Origin: Amorphophallus konjac
Lineage: Eukaryota > Streptophyta > Magnoliopsida > Alismatales > Araceae
DNA: 64,000 nucleotides
Reading direction: 5' to 3'
Assembly (NCBI GenBank): GCA_022559845.1
Contig: CM040117.1
Span: 17,074,856-17,138,855 of the forward strand
The notes beneath the pieces are model-generated. The model searched no databases and was not told the DNA's origin. It worked only from the letters and a program-made list of their open reading frames with translations. Positions within the stretch are counted from its first letter, which is position 1. Every line of letters starts with the position of its first letter. This document shows, one piece after another, positions 11,582-23,573 of this stretch. Made by a program: the position numbers and the translations under genes.

Positions 11582-14565
11582 TGTGACGACCCAAGATCCA
11601 GATACTGAGAAGAACCCGATACCATTCAAATCCTGGCCCGCCACCCACGAGCTGGGAGGGCTCGGAAGGGCTAAAAGGAGTGTGGAGGTACAAAGAAATA
11701 GGAAATAAGGTAGGACAATTCAACAATTAACAGAAATAAATAAACAACTACTACAACAGAGTCCAGTCCAATAGAAAGTACAGTCTAAAGTAGTAAAATG
11801 TACCACATGCCAAGTAAACACTCAACCCGGCAAGCTGGCAACTAAGAACCTCCGAACAGCACCCTCGAACCTCGAGGAAGAACCGCCGCACCTGAAAAGT
11901 AGGGGTGAGCCTCCTATCACTGGCTCAGTAGGGATCCCACGGAACCCCAACCGAGAACAATGGCGATAGCGGAAGGGAAAGCAGTGCTAATAAAAGTAAC
12001 AACAACAACGACAGAGTAACAACTACGGCGAAGGGAACAATAGTACAAAACCACGGCAGCCAAGAAAACCACGGCTCTACAGCTACTCCTACCGGTGACA
12101 GGAAAGGGAAACCTCGATCTCACAATCGGGAATCAGACCACTCTAACACCAGCCCTACCGAGGAACACTCATGGAAACCCTACCATAGAGGCTTGTCCTC
12201 CTAGACAGTGCCAACCTGGACACGCTGTCCAAGGTGTGATCCTGATTGCCTGGTCGAGGACACCGCATCAACAAGACACAACCTCGGTAAAGCACACTGG
12301 AACGGTCTAGAAGCCACGTCTCGCAGAAGGGAAATAGAACTCGGAAACAGGAGAGTCACGTCTCATGTGACAGGAGTACATGCCCACCAGAAGCAAGGCC
12401 GGATGCATCCACTAACGACTTAGACCGCGCCTCAAGTGTCTCCCTCCGGCCGAGCGGGAACTGAGACACCGTACAAGTAACCACTGAACAAGTGACTAGC
12501 TGGGGTCGCGCTCGTCAGCGCGGGTCCAATTGCCCCCAACCACGTGTGCACACACAGACCATGCGTCCCAGGTTTGGCCCTCTGACTGGTTTTCCCCTCA
12601 GTCGGACTCTAGCTGTAAGACGTGGGGCCCTACGGAAACCAATCTAAAATCGTCTCTCGGGGTAGCCTCGCCACCACTCTTTGGTGGGACCACTCTCGTG
12701 TCGGAAGGCTACGACTAGTGGGGAGTCACTGATGTGACCACTCTCCAAGGAGAAACTCCGAGAAACACTCACGCACCCTGCGCGAAAGTGGAGAAGAACC
12801 AAGTGGCATCGAGCCACTATACTCTGGACAATCCTCTAGCCTCACTAAATCTAACGGTCTTTGAGTCACAAGACTCGGGGTCAAGACCATCGTACGCAAT
12901 GGCATAACGCCGTTAATCAAGCCTGATCCCTAGGTCTAAAACCACGGTAGCATGAATGCCGAGGTAGCTCACGAGCCGCTGAGACCATCCCCTCAAAAGG
13001 GAACTCAAGAGACCTCTAGCCCCAGGCTAGGTGATTGGACTCACAGTCCAAGGTCGCACGCATGGCCAACGCAGAAAGCACAGAAGTACGATTCCCAAGG
13101 TAGCTCACAAGCCGCCACGCCGATTCCCCATCCCAGGGAAAAGCGGGAAACCTCCAACCCCAGGCTGGATGACTGGACTCGCAGTCCAAGGCCAAACATA
13201 TGGTCCACTTGGGAACCATCTTCCACAGAAACCTACGACATACGGGGGAACCCCACCGCACTCACACTGATACCCGATGACTCGATCAAGCGTAACACGA
13301 AAATCCAGAACACATGGGGTCACCCGGACCCACCACACCTATGGGCATGCTAATCGAGGTAACACGGTACCTCCAGACATCCCAAAAACATGGTCACAAA
13401 ACCCACGGGATGTCCGGGACACTCACGAGGCCGATGGTCGACCATTGGGTCACAACCGGGTCGACCGGAGACCAACACAACGTGAACCCGACATTGCAAG
13501 CATGGAAAACTCCTGGCGGTCTAACCCTAGGCCGCCACGAGGCCTAGCGGTCTACACTTGGACCGCCAAAGAACGGCTAGCGGTCTAACACTGAACCGCT
13601 ACAAACTGAAATCTCGGGGCCCTAGCGGTCTACCCTTGGACTGCGATGCACGGTCTAGCGGGCTACCTCTGGACTGCTAAACCCCCGGAACACACGAACT
13701 CAAGCGGTCTTAGTGGTTTAACCCTGGACCGCCAAGGGCCATGGCAGTCTATCGTGTGATCGCCAGCCTTGAACCGATACAGGGAGACCTATAGCGGTCT
13801 ACCCTTGGTCCGCTGGGAGCCCTTAGCGGTCTCTGGAACAACCGCTAAGGTGTCCCGAACCTGAAATGGTGGGAAAACGGTAGGAAGCTCATTCCATGCC
13901 CGATTAATGCGTTAAAACGCTAGATCGGGCTCACACCTCCAAAATCATGGATTTTCCCCAAAACGGCAATAAACCCACACTCGGCTCACCACGGGTAACC
14001 AAACTCACGGGAAATGAACTACGCGAGTTGGGTGCATCTCCCTACCTCCACCGAAGATTTCGCACGCCGTGGACGCCGATACTCGAAGAAAACGCCGTTA
14101 AAGCTCCACTAGCTCGCGATCGCGCCACCGAGCTTCCACGCGCCTCCACCACCTCCATCCTCACCCATCCTCTCCCGTGCCTCGCCCGCTCCATCCCCGC
14201 CTCGCCCGCGCTCCACTCCGTCGGTCGCCGGAGAGAGAGGGAGAGAGGAGAGAGTGTGAGAAGAGAGAGGAGAGAAGAGGGAAATGAGAGGGGAGAGAGA
14301 GAAAAGAGGTTAATATATAGAAAAATCTAGAAATTGCAGAAATTCATAAAATTATGAAAAATTACCTCCGCGATCCTCGGGAGGAGCACAATGCGCTGGT
14401 ACTGTCCCGGAGTCAGAGAATGCCACAGTTCACCCTGCATAGTGTTCCAAAGGCATATCAGGGGAAAAATATGTAAAGTACAAAATACACTCTGGAACCC
14501 ACAAAAGTGATCCGAAACCCACGGATCCTGATCCGATAAATATCTAAAAAATCAGGGGCATTACA
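11582..14565 (-). repeat. Second LTR of B (5' LTR of the left unit)
   Basis: 2984 bases, aligned end to end with 5420-8495. On the minus strand it is followed by the PBS (11568-11579) and preceded by a polypurine tract (14566 onward), so it acts as the 3' LTR of one unit and the 5' LTR of the next. The array at 13515-13850 corresponds to that at 7343-7690. Confidence 0.75.
13515..13850. repeat. Array of AGCGGTC...GACCGC hairpins, B right LTR
   Basis: Partner of the array at 7343-7690 with the same unit order. Differences between the LTRs fall in both arms of some units and in one arm of others (for example GGCAGTC with GATCGCC near 13743 against GGCGGTC with GACCGCC at 7581). Confidence 0.7.
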
Positions 14566-14762
14566 GCCCTCCCCCCTTAAAGAAATTTCATCCTCGAAAT
14601 TCAGGACAAACGCGAGAACACAGGGGAAGATAGCCTTAACCAACTGACGAGGCCGTCAGAGCCCCAGCATAGAAAATCTCGATTATCATGAAAGCTCCGA
14701 TCCTGAGGGACACAGCCAGACTATAATCACGAACGACACCTCGCTCTACACGTCGCACACAC
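14566..14762 (-). mobile_element. Truncated internal end of a second B unit
   Basis: Aligns with 8496-8692 (polypurine tract, pol-tail text, then GCACACACCGG). Ends abruptly inside the old TR-GAG LTR. The six bases CACCGG are shared by both parents of the junction (CACACCGGCCATC in B, CTCACCGGGGGAG in the intact LTR near 48890). Confidence 0.7.
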
Positions 14763-16190
14763 CGGGGGAGGGTTTTTAACCCCTATGGAAGGGTGCAAAC
14801 AATAGGTGTGTGTGTTGTACATGCATATGATTTGAAATCACGGAATTTGGTTGAGAGAATAGAGAGAAAATGTTGATGCAAAACGGGGAAAAATGCATGT
14901 GTAGCAGAAAATGCAGAAAACTATGATGATTTATGAAATTGAGGAGAGGAGAACTAAGAGCATAGACCATGAAATTAAGCCCAGAAGGATGGAATGGAAT
15001 GCTAATACTTCCCTCTTTAAGATGGGGTCGAAGTTGTGAGATGGAGATGCAGCATGGCTTCGCCCTACGTCCAGAAAGAGCCCTCCTTTGCAACTGCGAA
15101 CTGGGTAGTTATTTATAGGAGTAGAAAAGCCATTGAGTTTAAATCTGAGATGAGCACCCAAAATAGGGGATTTATATGCACAAAACTCCAGATAATAGTG
15201 GGGATAAGAGTCCTAGATCAATTAGAGACGATCTGGAAGCTTCTCCTAGGAGAAAATAGATCAAACAAGGTCTCTAAAGAGTCCCACGGTGAAGAAATCA
15301 GAGTTCAGAAAGTTTAGGACTCTCTGTCTGGCAAACGGTCTATCGTAAGATCGCCTACAGAGAAAACGGTCTATTAAAGGACCGCATGAGGACCACAAAC
15401 AGTCTAGGGAGTGACCGCAAGGCTCTAGGGGTCGAACGGGACGATTTCGGGCAAGTTTACGCTTAGCGGTCTATCGTAGGACTGTTTCTTGTGGTCTAGC
15501 GGTCTACTAATAGACCACTTCTTGGGCCCTAGCGGTCTACCAATAGACCGCTTGGCGGCTGGAGGAACATTTTTGGGCAGACTCCGCATGACTTTAGAAA
15601 TTGGAGTCTATCTCTCAAACGGTGCAGAACTAGCGAAAGTGGTAGAAGAAAAAAATGTAGATAACGGAGAAATGAACAACTTTGATGAAGATAGCAAGAT
15701 GAAAAAATGATTGGAAGAGGGAGAAAATGGGGCTAGAACAGAGAGATAAAATTCTGAGACGTAGGTGAACGGTGCAACACGCCAGAAAAATGTGAATAAC
15801 TTGAAATCGGTGGAGAACTGGCCACTGGCGTAGAAGAATAAGTTGTAAATCTTTGAAAGATGAATAACTTTTGTAAAGATAACTTTTTGAATAGAGAAAA
15901 GGAAGAGGATGAAAAAGGACCATCTTCAAGACTACGCAGTAAAAGAGAGCCGAATGCTTGATTGAAATGGGCCTAAATGGGCCGCAAGTCGACTTGGAAG
16001 GCTAAAAATTGATAAGATAAACTCCATGGCTATAAGAAATCATGATCTCCAAGGCTCAAAAGTTAGGGAATGATGAAATGGGCTCAAAATCCATCCAAGG
16101 AAGGCTCCAAAACAATGGGTAATTTGGGACATCAAAAACTGATGAATAACAGAAATGATGCAACTTGTGGGCTAAAAATGGGTGTCAACA
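14763..16190 (-). repeat. Truncated 3' LTR of old TR-GAG
   Basis: Begins (minus strand) TGTTGACACCC at 16190 and aligns with 50314 down to about 48890; the last ~400 bases (U5 side) are missing. A TATA-like CCTATAAATAA lies near 15108-15120 on the minus strand. Confidence 0.75.
15330..15553. repeat. GGTC/GACC hairpin cluster, old TR-GAG 3' LTR
   Basis: Includes arms AGCGGTCTA and TAGACCGCT around the loop CCAA at 15531-15552, and TAGCGGTCTACTAATAGACC just before. On the element's own strand the cluster lies in U3, upstream of the TATA box. Confidence 0.75.
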
Positions 16191-16204
16191 CATGCCCCTC
16201 CTTG
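16191..16204 (-). promoter_or_regulatory. Polypurine tract of old TR-GAG
   Basis: Minus strand reads AAGGAGGGGCATG directly before TGTTGACACCC. Confidence 0.65.
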
Positions 16205-17223
16205 ATGTCCGCTTTGCAAGGGAGCGAGCGAAAGCGACGCGGAGGCGAAATGGAAAGGAGATGGAGCGAAAGCGAAAGTAACGTGAAATTTAGATGAAGC
16301 AAAGATGAAGCAGAGAGAACTGATAAGCGGGCATCAAGGCAAAAGACACCCGTCACAACCAACAAGCGATGAGAATTCTCCCGAAAATGTCGAACTAACC
16401 ACCAGGAGTGGATGACAAGGATGAAACATGTCTGGAGAACTAAACTAACAGGAAAAAAAGGAAACACGACCAACCTCATCGGAGGCATAATCCACATACG
16501 ATGAGGGGGTTGGAAAGGAACATAACGCAAAAAGTAGGAGAAATATAACTGAGATAAAATCTAGAAAGGAATCACGCTGGCCAACCAGACCAAGCGGCAA
16601 GATCAGAGAAATCGTTCAAAGTCAGAATGAAATGGGGATCTCTTATCCAAGAGAGTTGAACTGCAATCAGCCATTACTGAGGAGAAACTTTGAAAGGATC
16701 ATGAGACGCGAGTGCTCACAATGACATGATGCATGCATGGCTAAAATAAGGAAATCATCAAAACGAATGCAAAGAAATCATAAAATAGAAAGTGCCCAAG
16801 GATAATATTGCTAGAACGAGCAAGACGGGGTCAAAAGTCTTCTTGCAACCACGGCGTGCGAGACAGAGTCCATCGTCCCCCACCTGACTCAACCGAGTGA
16901 CCTATCCAACGATTAACCGTATGCTCCTAGATCATCATCGTTTTTGTTAAAGGGGAACATCAGATCTCAGAACACACGGGCAACCAGCCGGTCCTTGAGA
17001 AGCTATAACAAGGTAGATACCATATAGTAATGCAACAACGAGTAGGGATAGAGAGCCATACCTGACTTACCTGCCAAGAGAAACAACATTTTTTTGGATT
17101 TTCTAATTTTCAAAATTTTATGGGATTTTCCAATAAGACAGACAACCAACAACATGAACATGATAAACAAGTGTAACGACGATAACATAACCATCAACTA
17201 AACGACATACAACACAACATGAT

Positions 17224-17540
17224 CAAACGAATGGAAAACAATACAACAAGACAAACAAGCACATATGCAATGGCATGAACAAACCACATATATGCATGAT
17301 GAACATGGTGGGACATGATAACATCGCGGTAGGACAACACACGGTTGGGACAAGAATATGAGGGATGACCACATGGTCGGGACAACACACGGGACATAGA
17401 GGGACGACTAACAACATATACAAGATGACTAACAACACACGGTGAGGGACAAAACAACATGCGTGGGATGACACGGAGGGACATAAACACGTGACAAGGA
17501 CACGGCGGGACGAAAGACATGACAAATACGCTTTTCAATC
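17224..17540. repeat. Imperfect reiteration of CCGTGTTGTCC-type text
   Basis: On the minus strand variants of TTGTCCCAACCGTGTG recur about ten times with irregular spacing. The young copy has the same at 32490-32840. Function unknown. Confidence 0.5.
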
Positions 17541-17799
17541 AAAGCCCAAGATCGGAATGAAGCAGAACCGCCGGGTTCATAGTCATGAGGCAAAGCCCTC
17601 TCATGGAGATATGATGAAGCGAGACAAGAGCTGAGAAGGACATGAGCTTCAGAACAGATCAAGAGACAAGATTGAAGAAGAGAACAGATCAAAAAATGTG
17701 AACATGAGATAGATAGAACAAAATATGGAGCAAGGAAAGCTTGAGTACCTACAACCTGCACACTTAGCAAACATATTACGTATCTGTTCTCAAAATAAA

Positions 17800-18035
17800 A
17801 TGTAAAAGATAAGTATTTTTAGAATTTTTAATTTTCTTGATTTTTTTAGATTTTTAAAAATATTTAATTTTTTTAATTTTTTGAACAATATTTATTTTTT
17901 TAGAATTTTCAACAATATCTCACTTTTTCTTTAGATTTTTGACAATATCTCATTTTTTTAGATTTTTGATAATATCTCATTTTTTGGAATTTTGACAATA
18001 TCTCATTTTTTCTTTAGATTTTTGACAATATCAAT
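17800..18035. repeat. AT-rich minisatellite
   Basis: Repeats of about 28 bases built on TTTAGATTTTTGACAATATC and TCATTTTTT, clearest at 17880-18030. Its counterpart in the young copy is 31990-32200. Confidence 0.65.
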
Positions 18036-19187
18036 CTGCAGCACCCAAAGACGGGCTCGAACTACTAGCCAGGGATCGTCGTTCCTACCCCCCTCATTAA
18101 AGGTTTCCCTTAAGCAGGGCATGCATGTGAGGGTGGCTCACCACAACCAACCGCCTCCAAAGAACGGTGCCCCTACTAAGGCCATACCCGGGATACAACC
18201 CAGCCTAAGAGGGAGAAGCAGAAGAAAAATTAGAGACAAGTTTTATGCAAGATGAGAAACGTCAAGACTTGAATTCCTTCTAGGGCACTACCCCTCAAAG
18301 ATACAGTCTGTTGCGCCGGGACTTTGTGTCTTTAATTTTGAGACCCATATTTTTCAGACATGCATGCGGCCGGGCTCATGACGTCCCGCGGGGAACTGTA
18401 CTGCCACTCTTGCCATGCCTTTGATTCATAATTTTGTATATTCATTCTTATTGATTTTGAGAGCCCTTAGTGGCTAGATTTAGCATGAAAGCTCACTCTC
18501 GAGGGTCAAGACTGCCCCTATTTGAGACCTCTCTCGTATTAGGGAGCGCCTAGGTTGGTCATCTCATCCATCCATCTCTTGCCTCTGCACTCGGCCGAGC
18601 AGAGAAAAGAAAAGACCTTTGTGCATACCCAAAGTATGGCCAAAGTAGCAACGGTGTGTCTCAGAGAGATCAGCTATGGCTCATCATGTAGTGTGTGAAA
18701 AACTCATACAAAAGGTCACCCTCAACGATCGGGGAAAGAAATTAGACTCCCAGCGCGGAGCTATCACCAGCTTAATGATGCTGCAGAAGCGAACTTGACT
18801 CTTTTGATAGAACTAAGCAAACTTTCTAAAGCCACTCAACCGGGTTTGAGGAATAGCATTATAAGCGTGTGCATGAATAATGGAAATATCGGTAATGATA
18901 GCATATTCTTGCACAAAATAAAAGGTACCTTGCAAATCCATAGCGTGAAAACATCATCTTGAAGTGATCTTGATCATCGAGCTTCGTACAGCATGAGCGT
19001 TATATTCCTTGCTTGATAGGACGAAAGGGAGAGGATAGCAAAGGGTTGAAGATTCCTCTACACGGGGAGCGGCAAACACCAAACTGGACGAAGAAGAATT
19101 AAAAAGGAAGAGAGACGAGGGCTAGACCTCCCTCGTTAAGGCACAGAGACCCTGATAATAAGGAACCAAAATACAGAAGAAACCAGA

Positions 19188-21309
19188 TCATCTGAGATCA
19201 AGGCAGGCTAAAGCCTTGAAATAGCAAGAAAAAGGGCAACGCCCCCGAAATGGTGAAGAGGAGAGAATAGACATACCATGAGAAGATTGTGGAAAAGGTA
19301 AGGAGGAAGAGGAGTGATCATCCGACGTGGTCGGAGAAGGAGAATGAGAATCACCCGAAAAAGTTGGGGAAGACGAATAGGAGACACCCGATAAGGTCGG
19401 GGAATAAGAATCATAGACACCGGACAAAGTCGGGGAGTAAGAGGGAGAATCACCCGACAGAGTCAGGGAAGGAGAATTAAAAGATGTCCCTGGATCGGTA
19501 TGATGAGAGGGCATAGGCCAAGGCCTAGAATAACGGGAATGTGGAAAACTCGGAGGCCCCGAACGAAGAGAAGAAAAGCTGCAGTTCACGGACTCGGGAG
19601 GAGAGGAGAGAATCATAGAGAAAGAGTTAGAAGAGGGAAGATACACCACCCAAGGGTGGAAATTGAGCAGGAGAAAAGATGACGAATGGAACGAAGAAGG
19701 AGAAGGAGAAGGAGAAGTGGACCCCTGAGTGCACAACTGACGGCCCTTAAACCAGTGCCGCCGCCTCTTTTTAGATGAAACTAGCTTGTAATAGACCCGC
19801 CTGGCGCGGGCTCGAATCCTTGGGCACCTTGCCTTGCAATATCTTCTTAGATAGCGAGCCCATCTAGCAGACATCTTGGCCCGACTATGAATATGTAGCC
19901 TTACCGGGGCGGTTGCCCCTAGACACTCGGGGCTAACACCATGTGGACATTCTTGAATAGTGAACTCCTTAGATGGATGAACATCAAAAAACCATGGAGT
20001 CCTGTAATCCGGCACACGGATCCTAAAATTTGCAACTCCACTCGGCAATCAGGCATGAAGTACAACTCCTTTAATAGAAGAGCGGGATGAAGTTGAGGGA
20101 GTGTAATGCGCGGCGTTGACGTGGCCGACTTGCTAATGAACCAAGGGAGATTGCATAGAATGTGTAGAATGTCCTTTGAGAGTGCAGAAGATACGGCCAA
20201 TTGCCCCTTGAATATAGAATTCATAATCTGCTTGGCGGCCGTATAAGTTAGCACAATTCGGGTAAAGGACCCCTCTTGGCCAGTTATCTGAATAGCAACG
20301 GAGCGAGAGATAATAATAGCATCAATGATGAACCCTCCGACGAGTAAAGAGATTGCCACCGACCTCGCTCGGGAAGAATCTAGCATCAACTCAAGGGAAC
20401 TCTTCTTAGCAGCTGTCATCTTTGAAAGTAGAGGCGCATCATCCCCAAAATAACCAGGGACCAGGACGCGGATCGACATCCGACAGATAAAATCCTGAAT
20501 CTTGAAATGCACTGTCGGCACTGAATCATCCTGACTTGGCTTATTGTCTCCCTGGGGATTAGACCCAAGAGGCATCGGAGATAATGCACACCCGCTCTGT
20601 GGGGTGGAAGTGGATGGAGAAGTAGAGGGAATATGTTTGGGTGGCGTAGGTGAAGGTTTGGAAGGCGTGGAGGTTTTAACGGGAATGATTATGTCGAGTG
20701 GTGGCAAAGGCGATGTGGCAATGATAGGCTCGGGTGAGGATAAAGGCAGAGGTGGACGTGTGACTTGCTCAGGCTCAGGCAAAGGTGATGGCGGAGATGA
20801 TGGAGGTTTAGGCGATGGTGATGGTGGTGGAGATGATGCAGGTAATGAGGGTAGTGGAAGTAGTGTCAGAGATGGGGAAGGTGAAGAGGAGGGTCTCGAC
20901 GCCCACCGCCGATGTATCGACACAACGCGCCGGGTGGCGTTGGGGATAGAAGTAGTGGTGGAAGAAGTGGAGGAAGAAGTGGAGGCACTATCCTTAGCAG
21001 TGGCTTGGGTTTGTGGAGGCAGAGCCGGAGTAGGGGAAGGCTTAGGTGGTGGGGTAACGGGTGATGGAGTAGATGACAGAGCGAGCGCAGTGCCAGATGA
21101 AGAATCACAGGGGTACCATGGCTGCTTACACGGTGCTTCTTGTTGCAACTGCTTGTTGAGATGTGCAATAACCCTGCGAGTGGTAGACCAATCGATCCTC
21201 TTCTTGTCTTCCAGGTCATAAACAAACTCCCTGAACTCGGGGCAATCCTCGATCAAATGCCCCTACTGGCGATGGAAATCACATAATTGGAGCATATTCC
21301 CGACCGTGG
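19188..21309 (-). pseudogene. C-terminal half of old TR-GAG protein (zinc knuckle, novel domain, basic block, SPTLSG tail)
   Basis: Read from 21309 down. It starts with a zinc knuckle CDFHRQ-stop-GHLIEDC (TAG for Gln), then 21256-19919 is open for 445 codons: helical text (EFVYDLEDKKRIDW), a Pro/Ser/Thr stretch, and from about residue 255 a domain I do not recognise (DFICRMSIRVLVPGYFGDD, SLLVGGFIIDAIIISRSVAI, SALSKDILHILCNL). Near 20045 a frameshift moves to the frame ending at 19188: FRIRVPDYRTPWFFDVHPSK, then CLGATAP, a basic block (SARWARYLRRY, SSKKRRRHWFKGRQLC), and a Ser/Pro tail with repeated YSPTLSG and SPTFSGD. The young copy keeps all parts in one frame, which supports the order. Not a protease or RT that I can see. 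Confidence 0.6.
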
Positions 21310-22322
21310 GTCGGCAAGGCATAACTGGAGGGAGCTGCAACGTGTGAGTAGCCATCAAAGCCGAAAGATGTCGGTGAAACATTCTGGCAACGAAGGATAG
21401 CGAGGAGCTCGCTTCGGGCAAGGTGGATGCCGAGGGATATGTAATGGTGGACAAGGTTGTGGAGATGAAAGTGAAGGATGCATATGCAATAGTGCTTGGC
21501 TAGTGGTGGAGAGATTTGGTGAAGGCATACGTGGAGTGGGATGAGGGGGTATATAGATGGCATCCACCTACTCGGGATGTGGTGTTTCCTTGACCGGGGG
21601 TGGAGACATAGGCGGAGATGCATGTGGGTATGCGGAAGCGGAAGGCTGACTGTGAATGGCGGTAGGTTGACTCATGGAGGTTTGATATGCGGGGGTGTAT
21701 GGCTGACTCGTGGAGGGTTGGTATGTAGAAGGATACTGGCATGTATAAGCGGAAGGTTGGTATGTGGCGGTAGATGTAGATGGCGGGGTGTGTGGAGATG
21801 TAGAAGGCGGAGAGGACTTGGGGTCAAGGGAATCTTGGAGTTGTTGACAGATGAAGCGGGCTCGACTGTAAAGTTGTTGCCAGAGGTGATGTCATTGAGG
21901 GCTAAGATAAACCGATACTCGGGTGCAACATTGGATATCAGCATCTTGATTTACTCTCCCTCCAGAATGTGCCCCGGGACCTGCGCGGCAAGGTGACGCC
22001 AGCGATCGGTAAAGGTAGAGAACTCCTCTTCGAACTTCATCATCTCATGGGCCAAATCCACCATAGAATACTTAGACCCAACCTGGTCTTGAAACTACTG
22101 AATAAACTTTTCTTGAACGGCTTGAAAATTCACAACTTGCTCTTGCGGTAATGAAAAGAACCAATCCCGAGTCGGGCCTTCCAAAGACAGACCGAACAGA
22201 TAGGCCATCAAGCGTTGGTCATGTCGAAACTGGGCCGACTCGTAAAGAAACTCCTTTAAGTGCACATACGGGTCCCCAACTCCACCATAACGGCGATATG
22301 CGGGAATTTGTGAAGATGGCGG
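21310..22322 (-). pseudogene. gag domain and Pro-rich linker of old TR-GAG
   Basis: 22331-22095 on the minus strand encodes a retrotransposon gag domain (IPAYRRYGGVGDPYVHLKEF, then LMAYLFGLSLEG, ending FIQ and a TAG at a Gln codon). The frame goes on through KMLISNVAPEYRFILALND, with a TAA near 21960, into a linker of repeated ST/PTYQPS-like units, visible as repeats of GGAGGGTTGGTATGTG-type text at 21650-21780. The N-terminal part is at 46603-47079 and 35811-35952, displaced by two insertions. Confidence 0.7.
22318..22322. repeat. Target site duplication GGCGG, left (young TR-GAG)
   Basis: GGCGG directly before TGTTGACACCC at 22323; the same five bases follow the 3' LTR end TCTACA at 35811-35815. 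The flanks rejoin in the gag sequence of the old TR-GAG. Confidence 0.85.
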
Positions 22323-22949
22323 TGTTGACACCCGTTTTTAGCCCGCAAGTTGCGTCATTTCTTTTATTCATCATTTTTGATGTCCTGAATTAGCCATTGT
22401 TTTGGAGCCTTCTTGGATGGATTTCGGGCCAATTTTCATTGTTCCATTCCCTTTGAGCCCTAGAGATCATAATTTATTAGAGTCCCTGGAGCTTATCTTA
22501 TCAACTTCGGCTTCTAAGTCGACTTACGGCCCATTTAGGTCGGCTTCCATCAAGCAATCGGCTCTCTCTCACTACGCAGTCCTGAAAGTGGTTATTTTTC
22601 ACCCTCTTCCAGTCCTCTATTCAAAATGTCCCCTTCAGCAAAGTTGTTCGATTTTTAACGATCTACAATTTCTTCTTCTACGCCATTGGCCCATTCTGCT
22701 TTGATTGTGAGATATTTGCATTTTTTCAGCAGGCTATGCTGTTCACCTACGTCCCAGAATTTTCTCTCTCTATTCTAGCCCCATTTTATTCTTGTTCGGA
22801 TTATCTTCTTAACTTGCTTTCTTCATAAAAGTTGTTCCTTTTTCAGTTTTCTACAATTTCTTCTTCTACCACTTTCACTAGTTCTGCACCGTTTGAGAGA
22901 TACGCTTCCATTTCCGAAGTCACGCGCAGTCTACCCAAAATGTTCCTTC

Positions 22950-23145
22950 ATCGGTGTGAAGGTCTATTAGTAGACCGTCAGACACCATGTGAAGGTCTAT
23001 CGTAAGACCGTCACAGCCCAAGTGATGGTTTATTAATAGACCGTTAAACCTAAACTTGCCTAAAATCATCCCGTTGGACCCCCGGAGCCTGACGATCCTA
23101 CCCTAGACCGTTTGTTGCCTCTAGCGGTCTTACGATAGACCGTTA
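22950..23145. repeat. GGTC/GACC hairpin cluster in 5' LTR U3
   Basis: Units such as AAGGTCTATTAGTAGACCGTC, GGTCTATCGTAAGACCGTC and GGTCTTACGATAGACCG. It lies 420-600 bases upstream of the TATA box. The 3' LTR partner (34435-34630) includes a perfect 20-base palindrome. Confidence 0.75.
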
Positions 23146-23566
23146 CACACACCGAGAGTCCAATTCATGCTGGACTATGCTCTGTTTCTGTGCGCCATGG
23201 TCCGCTTGCAGAGCCCATAACTTCTTGAATTCTACTCCGAATTGAGCGCCGTTTGTTCCTATGGTTTCTCCTTTATATTATCTTGAATTTGATCCATACA
23301 TCTCGAATTTTCATTGGGTGGATTGCTCGGAATAATGGTCAAAAGTTGGCGGTTTATGCATCCTAGTTCAACACAAACTCTGCAGATTAAGCTCTGGGGC
23401 TCCCTTCTAGAAGCCATATCTTCCAGATCCTTCCACCAAATTGAGTCCCACTTGTTCCTACTTCTTATCCTTTGTATTATCTCGAGATTCATCCATAGAA
23501 CACGCATTTTGGTGGACTCTATCCTCTAAAATCTTGGGAGAACTTTCTGGGTTTTCTGTAGACCTC

Positions 23567-23573
23567 TATATAA
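23567..23573 (+). promoter_or_regulatory. TATA box of TR-GAG LTR
   Basis: CTCTATATAAACTG, followed about 30 bases later by the presumed RNA start. It is conserved in the 3' LTR (near 35066) and in both old LTRs. Confidence 0.6.

Larger units (their letters stand above)
5420..14762 (-). mobile_element. Element B: pol-less LTR element (LARD-like), LTR-internal-LTR-partial internal
   Basis: Two ~3 kb direct repeats (5420-8495 and 11582-14565) flank a 3.1 kb internal region. Read on the minus strand each LTR begins TGTAATGCCCC and ends GGGTCGTCACA. A tRNA-iMet primer site follows the right LTR (11568-11579) and a G-rich polypurine tract precedes the left one, so orientation is minus. The text before the polypurine tract (encoding NFEDKISL) resembles the 3' tail of chromovirus pol, but the internal region is too short for gag-pol and shows no RT or integrase motifs. 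A further 197 bases of internal sequence lie right of the right LTR, which shows a tandem arrangement. I counted about 8 differences, all transitions, in the first 107 aligned LTR bases, so it is old. Confidence 0.75.
16205..19187 (-). other. 3' non-coding region of old TR-GAG with repeats
   Basis: About 3 kb between the gag-type reading frame and the polypurine tract, with no gene. It holds a reiterated GGGACAACACACGG-like text (17224-17540) and an AT-rich minisatellite (17800-18035). The same region in the same order is present in the young copy (30828-33784), so it is a constant part of the family, in the position where pol would be in an autonomous element. Confidence 0.6.

Noticed and set aside
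19289..21221. Plus-strand open frames (for example 20544-21221, Gly/Val-rich)
   Set aside because: They are antisense shadows of the Pro/Ser/Thr-rich TR-GAG frame on the minus strand.
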